A stretch of DNA of 64,000 nt from Polyodon spathula (Eukaryota > Chordata > Actinopteri > Acipenseriformes > Polyodontidae): assembly GCF_017654505.1 (NCBI RefSeq), contig NC_054537.1, positions 60,848,145 to 60,912,144 of the forward strand. Direction: 5' to 3'. The notes below the pieces were generated by a model. The model saw only the letters and a list, made by a program, of their open reading frames with translations, searched no databases and was not told the origin of the DNA. The translations under genes and the position numbers were made by a program. Below are positions 11,780 to 42,188 of this stretch, in pieces (the first letter of the stretch is position 1; each line of letters starts with the position of its first letter).

Positions 11780-14535
11780 GTATCCATATGAAGCAACATG
11801 TGCAAAGCACAGTGGACTCATTGCTGCAACAGCCCATGTCTGTCCTCAGTAAATGCTCCCACCTGACCAGTCAAGAAACCAGACAGTTCGTGGCCATTAA
11901 CTATGCTGTTATATAGGTAGTTTTATTTTTTGTTGCATGAATTGGATAGTAAGCTTTAACCGTTTCAGGACCAAGCAGTTTTCAATGGGATGCTACCCTA
12001 GGACCAGGCGTTTTTTTAGCTGTAGTTGACTCTCTAAGTTATGGATTTTGCTTAGAATAACACGTTTGTATACACGTATCACCAAATTACAAGACATTGT
12101 TTCTCCTGAGTGATTCCAATGACATAATACACGTTTATTCTCAGGGTCTTTATAAGTAATATTGGATACTGCTCTTGATTTATTTTCTCAAAATAAATAT
12201 TTATAAACAAAATAATAGTTATTCATTCCATTATTATCAGTAATGAGGAAAAGAAAACTTACCAGATAGATTTAAATACTGAAATGGTATATGCTTATAT
12301 CCACTTGTTTCTTGATATTTATAAATGTTGTGAAAACATACATATTAAAACACGAGACAGAATAAATGTTGTAATCTAATTAAGTCAAATACATCAGTTA
12401 CAGCGTTTCACCTATTTTTATTAGCTCTAAACAAGTTATTTTGTCATGTTTTGTTTCTGCTTTTGTCTCCGCCCTTTAGACACTAAATGCCCCTCAGTGA
12501 CGTCACACACACACACAAAAAAAACCACCAAAAACCTATCAGGAAGTGAATGTCAGTCCCTCCCCTATCCATTGATGTGTTGGTTTTAAGTTTCTTTTTG
12601 AGTATGGGTGATAGCTGTTTATGATAAAAAATAAAATGAGAAATAGCCCTTTTATTGAGATCTTGAGACTGGTGAGACCAGCGAGCATTTTTTCTGTTAA
12701 AAACTGCATCAAGGATATACATTCCCAGGTGTAACAAAAGGAACAGTCAAGTAGAAGGACCCCATTGTGGTCCGAGTGAAATCAGATGTTAACAAAAGAA
12801 TGAATACTGCACTTGATTTCTTGCAGGCTGATTCTGATCGCAATTCAAGTACCAGGACCTGGACAGAGACAACCATGGAACTGAAGAGGAACAGTCAGCT
12901 GACCATACAGAACTTTTCACTCTCAGGCAACGGGACCATGGAAAACTGATGTTCAGGACTAATGCCTGGCTAAGGGATAATATTGTCACCTACTGTAAAC
13001 AATGTGAAATTTGGATGATTCGTTGAATATGTCTAAAAATTAATGTAGGGAAATTAATAGTAATGTTATTTGTAACAATGGGTTATTAATAGAAGTGTTT
13101 TATACAAACTAAATACATCTGTGGGTATTGTATAAGAGAATATCACAAGATATAATGGAGGTTTGTGTAACTGTATAAGAAGAAAAGGAACTGCTGCCTC
13201 CCAATGTGTTACAAATGGTTAAGCATGCACATACTATATTAGCACTTGTTCAATATATAGCGATCATTTTAATAGTTACAGTTAGTTTTTAAAAGATTCT
13301 GATCTTCATAATAGAACTGGTAATGTAATTAAGATGGGATATGTTTTGATAACATTAAATGTAAGATAAAGTTTAATTAATTTCTTCTTTTAAGATAAAA
13401 CATACTATGTTTCTCGATGATCAAGAAATAATTTGGATCCCACTTATTGAATAATGATTTAGTCATTTTAATTTTAAGTAGAAAACTACCTGGATGGATC
13501 TGACATGAAGATAAGTAATGTCAACACCTATCGGAATTAGGTATTCCGGGAAGGAGTATATCTGTCAGTTCTCATACTGATGGTCACTCTATGTTTTGTT
13601 ATCAAAAAGTGTCAGATTAAACAGAAGGGTAAGGATATCGGCTATCAAAGATTATTTTTGTTAGACTGAGCAGAATGTAGATGACAATCCCATGACGGGT
13701 ACGGTCGGATATTTCAAGATCTGACCACCTAAGACAGGCCCATCACACAGCTGCTTTAAAATTGTGTGAGCCTGTTTGTTTGTTAAAGGTTCAAAATGGG
13801 GACTGTAAGGTTTTATATACAAAACTATTTCTCTGACCAGTGTGATTTTCCTGTGTTTAAGGTAATGTTTTTTTTTTTTTATCTACTGCTTAGCGTGTCT
13901 CTGTCCTTGCAGCTATGTAAAATTGCACCCAGCGTGAGGTGTCTCCACGTCTGAAAATCATAACAGGAATATGTTTATTCCGGTGGATGACCACTGTTTA
14001 TGCATCAGTTGTTTCTACTTTAAATGCTGATTTTAATCTTAGGTGGAAACCACAATCAACCCAACTAAAACCAATTCTGATCCATAAAACTTTGGGTAAA
14101 GGTGCCGTTACGGGGTGCTGGCGGGTGTGCCTCCAGAAAAGGGAGGCAGATTTTCACTACCTGTGGGATGTAACCTGCCTTGTATATTAATGTCTGCAGC
14201 TTATATTTCGTTGCTCGAATATTACCTGCGAGACCTGTAGGTTTTTACCTGTAGCTTTGTGGCTCAAGATTTCATCTGCTGAGCCATGTAACTGTGCTTA
14301 CAGTATTGCTGTGATTGTGTCCTGTACTGTGTTTGGACTTGCTTTGTTCCTGAATAAAACTCTTTTGATTGACATTACCTGAAGAAGACTGACTTATTAT
14401 TTTGAAGTAGAAAACAAACCTATTATTATTACAGGTAATTCCACAACCCCAAAGATCCTGGAAAAACAGTGCTGAGAAGAAACCAATCAAGACTCGCAAG
14501 CCATTACTGCTTAACGCTTCCACAGCCAGATAGAG
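11780..14535. other. No gene recognised
   Basis: AT-rich intergenic sequence. Short frames at 12483-12737, 12767-12949 and 13939-14190 resemble nothing I know and lack splice or domain support. Confidence 0.4.
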
Positions 14536-14539
14536 GAGA

Positions 14540-15787
14540 CAGGGATGGCCAAACTTCCTGAACCTACGAGCCACGTAACAAAATTTCCCATATTGCTGAG
14601 AGCCGCAAGACACTGTAAAACATGAAGTGCTTGCGAGTAAGACATTTTAAATACTGGCATTGTTGTGCAGTATCTTAATGGCAGCAAAATACACATAAAC
14701 AAGGGAAAGAACATTGCAGAAACCTAGTTTGCGTCATTTTTATTGTACTGTAGATCTACAGGGTGTATTAAACTTGAAATGTAACGCTATGGTGGTTTCC
14801 ATTATTTATGTTTATACTGCATGTATTACACACTTTAAATAAAATATATTTAGTTATGAAGCAAAATACAATAACTGACCTGATTTCACCAAAAACACCA
14901 AATAATTGATCTTCCCTTGAAGATCTCAATGCTAGAATAAATAAATAAAATAAAAAATAATACTTCTTATACTATTGCTGCATGTATTAAATACTTTTGA
15001 GAGCTTTGTGGATGGCAAATGCAGTTTTTATTTTGAAAGGGATTACAGTACTTGTGCATGATGAGATGTAAGATATGTAAACATTATATTTACAACTGCA
15101 ATATTCTCTAGTCTGGCACTAACACTCCAATTTAAAGAAAAGATTTATTCATCTCAATAAGGACGCTTGCCACGTGCGATATTCCATGCTTGCCATACAA
15201 AACTCGCTTGAGTCGTTAAATCAGCTTCTTTACTGAACCAGAAAGAATCATCTGCTGACTACTGTAGCATGCTATAAAGAGGCCAGCTTGTTTCTCCTTA
15301 AGTCTGAACCAGAAGTAGATTAGTGGAAAATTTGTTGCGATTTGTTTCATAATGACATTTGAGGTTGCTCACCTTGTACAGACTAGTGTGTAAGTGATTT
15401 GTTGCAGATGAGATACAGGTTTACCACTGTTTTCAGAGAAGGCAAACTCTCCCAGTCTGGTTTAAAGCCTCATACGTTCGTTTATTACACATGGACGGTT
15501 TGCTCAATGCCATTGTCTCTACGAAATGAATGAGCATTTAATTCAAAATTATGAAATTTACTTTGAACCGCACATCCTGCTTTCAGTCGGTGATCGAAAT
15601 ACGTATGCGCCAGCGAGCAGAGTCAAAAGTCAACGAAATATCCTCGCATTTAACACAAAGGCTCAAAGAAAAAGGAGAGACAGAACGACAGAGAACAAAA
15701 ATATTGTGTTTATTTTAACTTTCTCTTCGTTTTTGTTTATTCTTTCTACACTTGAACTGCCCGCAAGCCACAGTCTGACCACCTCTG
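14540..15787. mobile_element. Probable non-autonomous hAT element
   Basis: The left end CAGGGATGGCCAAACT (14540) and the right end read in reverse, CAGAGGTGGTCAGACT (from 15787), form imperfect terminal inverted repeats. They match the CAGNGGTGGCCAAACT pattern of hAT/Charlie elements. No transposase is visible inside and no clean 8-bp target duplication was found, so boundaries are provisional. Confidence 0.45.
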
Positions 15788-15789
15788 AC

Positions 15790-16328
15790 ATATACCAAAC
15801 TATTATAATAAAGAACTGGACACTCAAAGCTTTCATGTGCTTCAAAGATCTGAAATGTATTACACTGATTTGTGCTAGCTTTATAGCGAGGTTTCAATGC
15901 ATTTCTTAACAAAAAAAAAATATATAAAATAAAAAAAATTGATTCAAAACTAACATTGATTTGTCTAAAAGGAATAACAGAGAATACTGATATAATACAC
16001 TTTTTAATGACCAGCTGTATCAATGAACAAGCAGAATGCTGGAGTAAAACAGAGGGCACAGGTGTTGCTTTACACATATCCAATTCCTTTATGTTGCAAG
16101 GCAGTCCACTCTAATGCAAGAACAAGTTAACAAGGAAGGTTAAATGTGCAACAAAGAAACAGTGTTGTTGTTGGGACACTGGATGTAGAACAACTACCCC
16201 AGACACGATTAGGATTGCATTCCCGCCTCGAGTTAAAACAAACATGAAAAAATAAATCGTGTATACAATCCTGCCCTATATTTCTGAATCCAGACTTCAT
16301 TCAAATGGAAAACAAAAAGGAGCAGTTG
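15790..16328. other. 3' flank of ZNF830, probably including its 3' UTR
   Basis: Lies directly downstream of the ZNF830 stop codon (minus strand). I could not place a clear poly-A signal. Confidence 0.35.
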
Positions 16329-33121
<16,793 letters not shown>

Positions 33122-33514
33122 TTTCTTCTGTTACTGTAAACAAGACAACGACTGCAACCGGTAGCAAAAGTAAGAGCTTCCTGTTCAGGCAAGATATATT
33201 TCATTTCACATTATTGGGTAGTGTGACCTCTGCCGTTGGGGAGCTGAACGTGCAAAGACAAGAAACTTAGAGGCCAAAGTAGGTTTCGTCTTGTGTACGG
33301 CAAAAAAAAAAAAAAAACAATCAAACAATCACAATTACGTTCTACCTTTATGATGACATAAATACAGTGATACTACTGCATAAACTATATGGCCTTTTTT
33401 CCTGATAGTCCCAAACAGGTATCTTGCACAGCATGTTGGTTGTTTATGCAGTTGTACAGTAACACATGCAGTAAATCTTGTGGGTAAATTAATAAATAAA
33501 TAAAAACTTTAAAA

Positions 33515-33535
33515 AAAAGGGGGGGGGGGGGGGGG
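33515..33535. repeat. A/G homopolymer junction
   Basis: Run of A followed by about 16 G. Error-prone in assemblies. Confidence 0.85.
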
Positions 33536-33800
33536 ATATAACTTCACGTTGTTTTTATTTGACTACAACAAGTAGTTTTAAAAAAAATCTAATTTTTAGA
33601 AAATGGAAAGGATGGAAGGTTGGTCTGCACTATTTGTATTTGTTTTATTCTTTTTGTGCATGTGTGCAGATACTGGTAAGAAACTGTGAAATTTGTGTTC
33701 TGACTTACAGTAAGTGAGATTGCAAGTGCTAGTGTATAGGACAAATGGGAGCCAGTGTGCTAGTGGCTATTCTGGATTCACGCTGTATTGGCTAGGGCCC

Positions 33801-34050
33801 TGTGGCAGGATGTCTAGAGTGGTGTGTGTGGGTGGTGAAGTCAGGTTCAGGAAGCAGTATAAACAACATTGATACAGGGCTGAAACGGCCGCAGCCGTAT
33901 CTTTATTAAGTAACAAAATAAACAGTTCAAACAAAAACACAATAATAAACAAAAGGGCACACAGGCCAAAACAAAATAGGCAAACATGGAAACAAACTAT
34001 AATCAAGTATATTACTATAGCAATTGATTTATATTTCACAGACTGACGTC
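33801..34050 (-). repeat. Possible LTR fragment
   Basis: Read in reverse it ends CCTGCCACA, with an AATAAA signal about 100 bases upstream. The same end and layout occur in the solo LTRs at 37587, 41196 and 42530. The other terminus was not found. Confidence 0.35.
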
Positions 34051-34079
34051 TTGTCTCTCCTCCGACACTATCTCAACCA

Positions 34080-34985
34080 TAATTATGCCTCCCTCGCCTC
34101 AAAAAGTACTCTTAACACCTGTAACAGATGGTAATTATAAATGTGAAGCATGTGCTGAATGTAACACTTTGAAATGTCATTCCTTCAAACATCCATTTAC
34201 CGGCAAAATGATTCCTATTAAATTATCATTTCTTGCTCCACAAAGGGAGTGACATACTTGATCCAATGCCCTTGTGGAAAATCTTATGTCTGTAAAACTA
34301 AATGTGCTCTCAAAACTAGAATAGCTGAACATCGTAGCACGATAAGATGTAAAAATGAAACATATCCAGTTGCTGCCCATTTTATAGAAGCCAAACATTC
34401 GATTTCATCTCTTAGATATGTTGGAATAGAAATGGTTGAATTTTCAAGGAGGAGTGCTGATTTTGACACTTTTTTTCTTAAAAAGAGAATCTTTTTGGAT
34501 CCATAATGTAAAAACTCTTATTCCTAATGGTATGAATGTTGATTTCAATCTTACACCGTTCCTTTAAATTGTTATTATTACTATTATTGTTTTTCTTCTA
34601 TGATAAATTGTAATTGTATATATTTTTGGGGGAATTTACAGATGTGTTCAGAAATTTTAATAATAAAGATTGTCTTTTTGTTAAATTGTTAATTTCATTT
34701 AGTTTAATTAAAAGCTAATGCTTGGATGTTATTATAATCCATTATAAAGTATACTTGGTTATATATTAGCTTTATCTTTTGCAATATTACTATTGATGAG
34801 TTACACAACATTATCTGAGTGATTTTATACCTTTTAATTAATAACTTGTTTCAATATATTATGTCTTTTTACAACGATCAATGTATGTAGACTGATTGTG
34901 ACTTCTTAATTTGTTGACTATTAATATTTGCTACTTTTGTCTATACCCTGATGACGGCTTTGCAGCCAAAACGTTGGTTTCTTTC
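34080..34985 (+). mobile_element. Penelope-like element 3' remnant with GIY-YIG endonuclease
   Basis: 34082-34248 encodes the Cys-rich linker (GNYKCEACAECNTLKC ... HPFTGKMIPIK). After a frameshift at about 34245, 34249-34500 encodes a GIY-YIG domain: LIQCPCGKSYVCKTK, then KTRIAEHRSTI, then AAHFIEAKH. The expected glycine of the Y-x-G-K-T box is cysteine here. The layout (Cys linker, GIY-YIG, AT-rich 3' UTR) fits Neptune/Poseidon-type Penelope elements of fish. The 3' UTR ends with a hammerhead-like motif at 34948-34973. The reverse transcriptase part is missing, so this is a dead 5'-truncated copy. Confidence 0.8.
34948..34973 (+). ncRNA. Degenerate hammerhead-ribozyme-like motif
   Basis: CTGATGA is followed by a 4-bp stem (GGCT 34956-34959, loop TTGC, AGCC 34964-34967) and then AAAAC. 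This resembles the CUGANGA - stem II - GAAAC core of hammerheads reported in Penelope elements. The G of GAAA is changed to A, so activity is unlikely. Confidence 0.4.
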
Positions 34986-35172
34986 TCAATACATTTTGAA
35001 AACTTTTAGGAATATGTTTGAGTGTGCGGCTCCACTTTTTTTTGTTCATTTTTGGAGCCTTAATTACCCATTAATCAAATAATTACCTTATTAAGGCTCC
35101 AGCCACATTCCCACGAGATTCACCGGTCTCTAATAATAAATAATCATGTCGGAACGGACCCAGAGACTTTAA

Positions 35173-35767
35173 CACTAGAACCGCCACTCAGGTCAATTTG
35201 ACCCATTTTGGATTTAAAATGTTAATTACTCTTCCATTGTAAATTGTATGTGTATATCCATTTTTGACTTTTTCTAAATATGTGAATTAAATATCCTGAC
35301 AGCGTTTGATACCCAGAATTGCAAAAATGATAACGTTATAAAACGTTCTACGTAGAACCGCCACGTGGGTCTATGTGACCCAGGCATTACAATACATGTC
35401 TTTTTTAATATAAAGTAAGATATTGTATTATTTTTGTAAATGCAGCAAACAAGACACACACCCTCCTCCTAGCACACATGCTTTTTTTATTTTTTTATTT
35501 CAAGCCTTTGTTTACAGACTACGAGACAGAGATTGCTATGATTATGGATTTGTCAAGATGCCAACTGAGTGAAAGCCTATTGCTTATTTTTCTATGTACC
35601 TGGGAGACATCAATCCTTTGTTTTGTTCCATAAATGCAACTGGGAATATATCAGAAGGAAATATTAAATCTTGAAAGTAGTCATTTTGATTGGAATATGG
35701 CAAACTGCACTCAGATGCATACAGCAAACTGAAATGACAGGTAGGATAACAACTTTTGTGCCTAATA

Positions 35768-35839
<72 letters not shown>

Positions 35840-36380
35840 CTTTTAGAAAAAAATTGGTTTTACAGGTTTGTATGTACCAGTTTACACAATAGTGTTCAAT
35901 AGAACTGCTCCTGTGTTTACAACACAGCTCCTGGATGCTGGCAGCTCAGTATGCTCCTCCATAGAGTACAATGCAGCCATGATACTAGAAGTAATGTTAT
36001 ATTTCAATTTTATGTAGTATTAGAAACAATGATTTCTGTTTTATAGTTTTGTTTGAACATACACTCACTGTCACCTGTACACATGTACATACATACATAC
36101 CTGTTTTTTTTTAAATGTGTATTTTATTATATTTTTTCACTGTTTGTAGTCGTGCTGTATATGCGCTCATTTTAAAAATAAAGCATTTTATGTTTAATTT
36201 TCCATTTAAATACAGTGTTTCTGCAATGCAAATGTTAGATATGATGTTCATGCATACAACTTTTCAGCTGTATCCAATAGTATGTCTTTTATTTTCATAA
36301 AAAAAGTAGTTTAAAATTGTTTGGATCAAAGTGACCCACGTGGCGATTCTAGGTAAGATCGAAAATCCGGTGGTTCTAGT
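35173..36380. mobile_element. Non-autonomous piggyBac-family element
   Basis: TTAA at 35169-35172, then CACTAGAACCGCC. The right end read in reverse is ACTAGAACCACCGG (36380). A subterminal inverted pair is also present: agaaccgccacgtgggt (35355) against acccacgtggcgattct (about 36350). The stretch 36110-36300 in reverse matches 5380-5520 of the decayed piggyBac at 5296, including gaacatcatatctaacattt. No transposase is seen. It holds an (AT)n microsatellite. Confidence 0.65.
35769..35836. repeat. (AT)n microsatellite
   Basis: About 33 AT units, inside the piggyBac-family element. Confidence 0.95.
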
Positions 36381-36384
36381 AATA

Positions 36385-37050
36385 GATCACCCACCCTCAA
36401 GTCCAAAAATAAAATTTTTCACCCTTTCCTGCAGGTGGGGTTCTGCAAGGACAGGCTGGTTCTTCCGCCACCTCCGGTAATGGACCGCAAACTTGCGAGG
36501 AAGGACCCAGATGGCTTGACCCGGGAATGGCAGGCAGAGGTGTGCGGCTGTGGACCGGCGCAACAATGTCTGGAGCCTTAGCGGGAACACAGTGGGAGGA
36601 AGGGGGAGCGCATGCGACATCTGACTGTCCCCATATTAATAAACCAACTGTATAACGTACTCTAGATACTTTAGAAACCCACATATCAGGCAACTGATAC
36701 TTTGGACAAGGACCCAACCCTTTATGTTCATCACTTTGAGTAATGATTGAATGGGTGCGAGATTTAGTTCAGGGGAGCTGTAATCTGACCAGCTCTAACT
36801 AGTATAATTTATATATCCACATTTTACACTGGCCCAAAATAAACAGCCAAGGCCAATATCTCTTTCTACAGCTGCAACAAGTCTGCCTAAAATTCACACT
36901 GTATATGAGTGTTTAGTTCACTGAATTAGTGCAACATATTTTTAAAAACAAAATGTATTAATTATGAAGAATTCCGTTTCTAGTTTCAGTTGCATGAAAA
37001 TATATGAATGTTTGCAACTTGCTTCCTTTTACTATTTCTGTAAATTCTTT
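36385..37050. other. No gene recognised
   Basis: Between the piggyBac-family element and the first visible ABCA13-like exon. Minus frames near 36400-36720 show no domain. Confidence 0.4.
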
Positions 37051-37586
37051 TTCAGGTTCTGACACTCTCTGAAATTCTCTGGCTCTGTTCATTGTTCCTA
37101 ATTCTGGCAGCTGTTAGGCATCAGCAACCTCTTGCATATCAGGACGACTGTAAGTTTTCATTTGAATACTAAACATATCATATGTTCACAACCCCCTCCC
37201 CCCAAAAAAAGTTATAACATGAAATGTACACAGTATAGGTACATCGGTGTAGTTTATGGATTTTGATGGACTTTTTTCTATCCCCAGTCCTTTGTCAAAA
37301 GAGCTGTTTTAAGGACTGTGTTTAAAAAGTGGTCGAGAATAATCAAACAGTTGAATAAGGTTTCATGAATGACAAACTTGATCTAACTAATCGAACTATG
37401 CTTTAAAAAATGTCTGAAAAAACATTTTATTAAATCAAGTTTGCAGTTAATCTTTTCAGCTCTTTTACGGAGGGTTAGAAGTTAATTATTATTTTTCACA
37501 GCACTATTTAATCTGAAGAGAGTGTTTATCAACATTTAATAAAAAGCATTCCTTAAAAATGTCTTCATGTTTTCTGAGTAGGGTCT

Positions 37587-38355
37587 TGTGGCAAAGTGGT
37601 TAACTGGTGTGTAGGTGAAGGTAATGCAGCAGTGATTAATAAACAGACAGACAATTATAATCCAGGTGCAGTGTTGTTTAATGTTTGTTTTTTAAATACA
37701 TTGACCTGATGGCAAAACAACAGTAAATAATAACAAGGATAATGAAGCACTATAGCGGCGTGTATTACTTATTTGTAATCCGTGGGTTGGCCCCGAAATA
37801 ATAAGAGTGCCGTTTCAGTTCACCCACACATAACACATGCACAAACACAAACACCAGTTCACAATGCATGCTCTAGTGCTTGTGGTGAAAATACAGTTCT
37901 TGCGTGCAAACAAAATGCAGTGTTGTCCAGGTCAGTGCTGGCCTCCTGCATCGTTTCAGCCATCTAAATAATAACAAACAGTATTCTTTTAGACATGACA
38001 ACAAACAAATAAAGCACTAATGATTTTACACCACAGTTTCCTTTTGCTTAATCTCATTTTAACCATTCACAAAGGAACAGATCACGTCATTATGTTCAGT
38101 TTTTATAATGTCACCCATGACCCCTTGGTCAATGAGCGCATCCGCTCCACCAATCCGCGGATGCCACGCCGTTTCCCATCTGGGTCATTGAGTTTGTGTA
38201 ACGTAGCTCCACCCCCTTTCTAGATGGCCGACTTCCACTTAACCCTGGGAATAAACTGTCATGCCATTTAGTCCAGGGTACTCTGTTCCTTTACACAGCC
38301 CCCTCGTAGGTCGGGAGGGAGATCTAACACCAAGAATCATTCAATCTCTGTCACA
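37587..38355 (-). mobile_element. Solo LTR, family X, copy 1
   Basis: 769 bases. Reading minus it begins TGTGACAGAG and ends TTTGCCACA (TG...CA). It is flanked on both sides by the exact 5-bp duplication ggtct (37582-37586 and 38356-38360). ATTAAA-type signal near the 3' end. No internal retroelement region. A lone LTR left by recombination, in an ABCA13-like intron. Confidence 0.82.
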
Positions 38356-41195
38356 GGTCTATAATACTCTAACACCAGATACAATTTAGAAGGTTGTTCC
38401 CCATTGCAAAGCTGTTTGGCATATAAACTGCTTTTGTTATCCATAATTTTACCTTGTACTCAGATGTATTATTTTACTCATCTCCACCTGTCTCCCTTTT
38501 TAGGTTACCTTGCACCCCGTAGCTTGCCAAGTACTACGTTTTATCCTTTTGTCCAAAGCCTTTTATGTGATGTTGGTTCACGGTGTGAAAATACTAGCTG
38601 TTTTTCAGAGAACACCACTTCTAGACAAAGGTATGTCACATCTACATTTCAAGGCACACAGCATCACATACAGATCAATTGAAAAGACAGCCTCATATAG
38701 ATGTATGCATTGTGTCTTAAATTCTGTATGTCAGGTTCTGAAAATAAAGTTGTGATGCTGAGGACAGACTGCATCGAAGCAAGTCCCTAATTTTTTTGCC
38801 ACCTTGAACCCCACAGTCAATTGTCTGACCCCACCAAACAGGAGAGCCCCTGGGAGGAGGGGGCCAGCTTCATCGAGGATTTACTCGACCTGACCGACCA
38901 CATTACAGAGATCACAAAGAAAGCAGCTCTACTGCTGAAGGAATGGCAGGAGTTGTCAGGTATAGTAAGTGATGCCTGAGTAAGTGACACTGATACTGTA
39001 GTTCTTCAGCATATTTTTGGGGATTTTGTTCATAATCTGTTTTGTCCAACAAGAGAATTACAATTAAAAGCTACTTTATGAACAATAGTATCCACTTTTA
39101 GTAACATGCTTGACATTAATAGAGATTCCTCTTTGCTTAAACTTTCTACATTATTTGTATTTGCATGACACAATAATTAAAGGCTTTGCACAAAAAACCC
39201 TGAAGGTAAACATTTTTTTTATTAGAATTTAAATAGTTAGGGGTACTTTAGGTACCATTATCAAATTATTTCTCATATGCGTTTATTGCTTTTCAGGTTC
39301 AACAGAATCATCAGCTTTGTTTGTCTACAGTAAGTATGTAATTTTTTTCTATAAAATGTTCACATTAAAATAGATTTAGGAGCTATGCCCTAGTTAACTG
39401 ATAAAGTTGAAGAAAATGTGAATAATAATAAAAAAAACATCAAAGCAAAAAATTATACATCCTGACTTGAACACCCCTTGCTATTCAGTCTTGGGCCTGT
39501 GGTATGTCAAATAATATTCATAGGGAGTTAATAGACAATCCAGTTAGCCTGCAACCACACTATAGATTCACTCCCTTTGCAAAAGGTATTAAGACCCTTC
39601 TGAAATGTGAAACTCACTTTGCTGCATATGTCCTTTAAGTGGTGTCAGGTAGAATCGTAATGGTATTGTACAGGCAGAACTTACAATGTGAGTCGCAGGA
39701 TAATGCACTTCATCCAATTCATGGTGAAAATACAGCCAGGAAAACTAAACAATCTCAACATTTCACTTGTTAAGCAAATAACAAAAAACAAACAAACAAA
39801 CAAAAAAACTGTCGATTATTACGGGGGCAATTGCCCCTCTTTTCTGTATCTGTATTTTCTATATCATTAACGTGCAATAATATGATAAATGTCCCTTCCT
39901 GGATGTTCTGTAAAGCTTTTGCCGACAGAAAATATGACCAGAACTAGTGTATGATGGTTAGAGCTGGTGGTTTGCTGTTTTTCAACTGGTCTTGTTGACT
40001 TGGTGGAAATTTGGTGCTGGCTGAGGAGCTGGTTAAAAAGCTGCTTGAGTTGGCCAAAGAAAAAAAACTAAAAGTAGTTAAAAAGTAAAAAGTTCCAAAG
40101 TCAGTTTTTTGCTGCATTTGCTGCATTCCTAAATGAGTATGTTTGCTGCAAACCATGTCTGAGCCTTTATATGCTTACTGGGTTTCCAGCAACAGGCTAG
40201 CAAATACCGTATTTGTTCCAGTTCCCAGTTTTTAGCTAATCCCCAGTTTACCAGCAGTTGAGTGAGCACTGTATTTAACATACTGGTATCTCTTCCACAT
40301 CTCTAAAGCTGGATTTGAATGGAGTTGAGGATGTGATTAATAAACTGGAGACTGCATGGCCAACCTTTCTTGTGGAACATTCTTTACTCTCTTCCTCATT
40401 CACTGGTGAATTGGAGAGAAGGTGAATTTCTCAAGACAGACCTAAACACTATGGAGGAATATCTGCTGGGCTTTAAAGGGTGAAAAAAACTGTATGCATT
40501 TTTAGAGAAGTATAGATAGAAGAGGTTCACCAAAGATAAGAATGGTTAGCTTTTCAACCAGATTGACATGTGTTTATTGCTGTGTATCCTAAGATACATA
40601 CAGTAATTGATTAGAACAACATGAGTTCAAGACAGGAGTCACTTCTATATTTCTTTATTTACTTTCGAGAGAAAATGATGTAACCTGACCATAAGCTGAA
40701 CAAAGCTGAGCATGGGTACCTTTATTTATATCAGCTTCAGTAGCCAATCCCTATTAAACAACCTAGATTTCTATTGGATAACTCAAGCACAAATTCCATA
40801 GCCATCAGTAAGTAAAATGATAAGTACAATAACAAGGTGTATTATTTTGTGGTGTCTAATACACCACATATCTGTGTAATGTTGTTATTGCTAAACAAAT
40901 TAATTCTGAATGATTTGTTGTTTTTAGGCTTTTGGTTTGCTTAGAAGATCTGGATATCATTCCCATCAAATAGCATTACAATAACCTTCCTGAATGAATT
41001 GAACTGGAATGCTGCAAAAGATAATCCACACATACAGTACAGTGCTACTTTAAAACAATCATATTGTATATGTTACATGATACAAAATGCATGGCACTGC
41101 ACTATTTAATCTCTGTAGTGTAAGAAAAATAAAACAAAAGGTAAATAAACCACCAAGGGGTGTATTCAATTCACTAAAATCATTTAAAAAGGGGC

Positions 41196-41923
41196 TGTGA
41201 CAGAGATCGAGTGACACTTGGTGTTAGAACTCCTTCCCGACCTGTGAGGGCACTAGAAAGAAGGAACAGAGTATCCTTAAGCAAATGGCAAGACAAATTA
41301 TTCTGTAGGGTAGGTGGAAGTCGGCCATTTAGGAAGGGGGCGGAGCTACAGCGCCCAAGCTCACTGACACGGACGGTAGACGACGACGACGACTCAGAGG
41401 ATTGGAGGAGCGGATGTGCTCGTTAAGCTAAGGTAGATTCCGTGATCTGTGTCGCTGCAGATGGTTAGCAACGAGCTAGGAGGAGTCAGTAATTTGTGAG
41501 TAAACCGTGAGTGTTAGTCTGTCTTATAACACTGTTTGTTTGTCTTCAAGAGTACTAGCACGATCCAGAGCTGTAGCCGCAGGCCAGCATTAAACGCGGA
41601 CAACAACACTCACTTTTCACTTTGGAACTGCCTTTACACCACGAGCACTGAATTCACGCACTGTAGGAACTATGTCTGTGTTTGTTTTGTGTGGGTGAGA
41701 AAAGACGGGACTTTTGGTTGCGGGTCAAACTCGTGGGATTTTACAAACAGGAGTGATACACGCCGCTGTACCACTTCCAAAATTGTTATTGTTTGCAGGT
41801 TCTGCTATAAAGCTCTGGACATTATAATCATTAATAAACACCCTTGCACCTGTAAATCATTTGTCTGTGTGATTAATCCGCTCTGCACTGCACTCACCTG
41901 CACTTATTCACCACTTTACCACA
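41196..41923 (+). mobile_element. Solo LTR, family X, copy 2
   Basis: 728 bases, TGTGACAGAG to TTTACCACA, in opposite orientation to copy 1. Flanks ggggc and agggc match at four of five bases. AATAAA lies near 41834. The frames inside (41211-41426, 41536-41982) are non-coding LTR sequence. Confidence 0.78.
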
Positions 41924-42088
41924 AGGGCTCTTTAATGACAACAATAATACTGACCTTGCAAGTGAGCTTATTTATTTTATAAATACACCACTGTTTAGAG
42001 CAATTAAATAAACAGCTATTTTTTATTTTAAATAGTACAAATTTTAAATTTTATAGACCTTTGAAAGTTTTGAATTCAACATAAATAT

Positions 42089-42091
<3 letters not shown>

Positions 42092-42187
<96 letters not shown>

Positions 42188-42188
42188 G
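42092..42188. repeat. (AT)n-(GTAT)n microsatellite
   Basis: Two AT blocks followed by about four GTAT units. Confidence 0.95.

Noticed and set aside
33602..33675. Short frame MERMEGWSALFVFVLFFLCMC with a GT donor, possible first exon of the ABCA13-like gene
   Set aside because: It resembles a signal peptide, but ABC-A first exons read like ...LLWKNW...; the phase does not fit the exon at 37056.
36387..36717. Two overlapping minus-strand frames near 36.5 kb
   Set aside because: Overlapping frames in both registers, no domain, next to a transposon end.
37056..38630. Assignment of the transporter to ABCA12
   Set aside because: The CYLAPR block is shared, but the later exons and the giant loop exon fit ABCA13 better.
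41536..41982. 148-codon frame
   Set aside because: It lies inside a solo LTR with matching termini and runs past its end.
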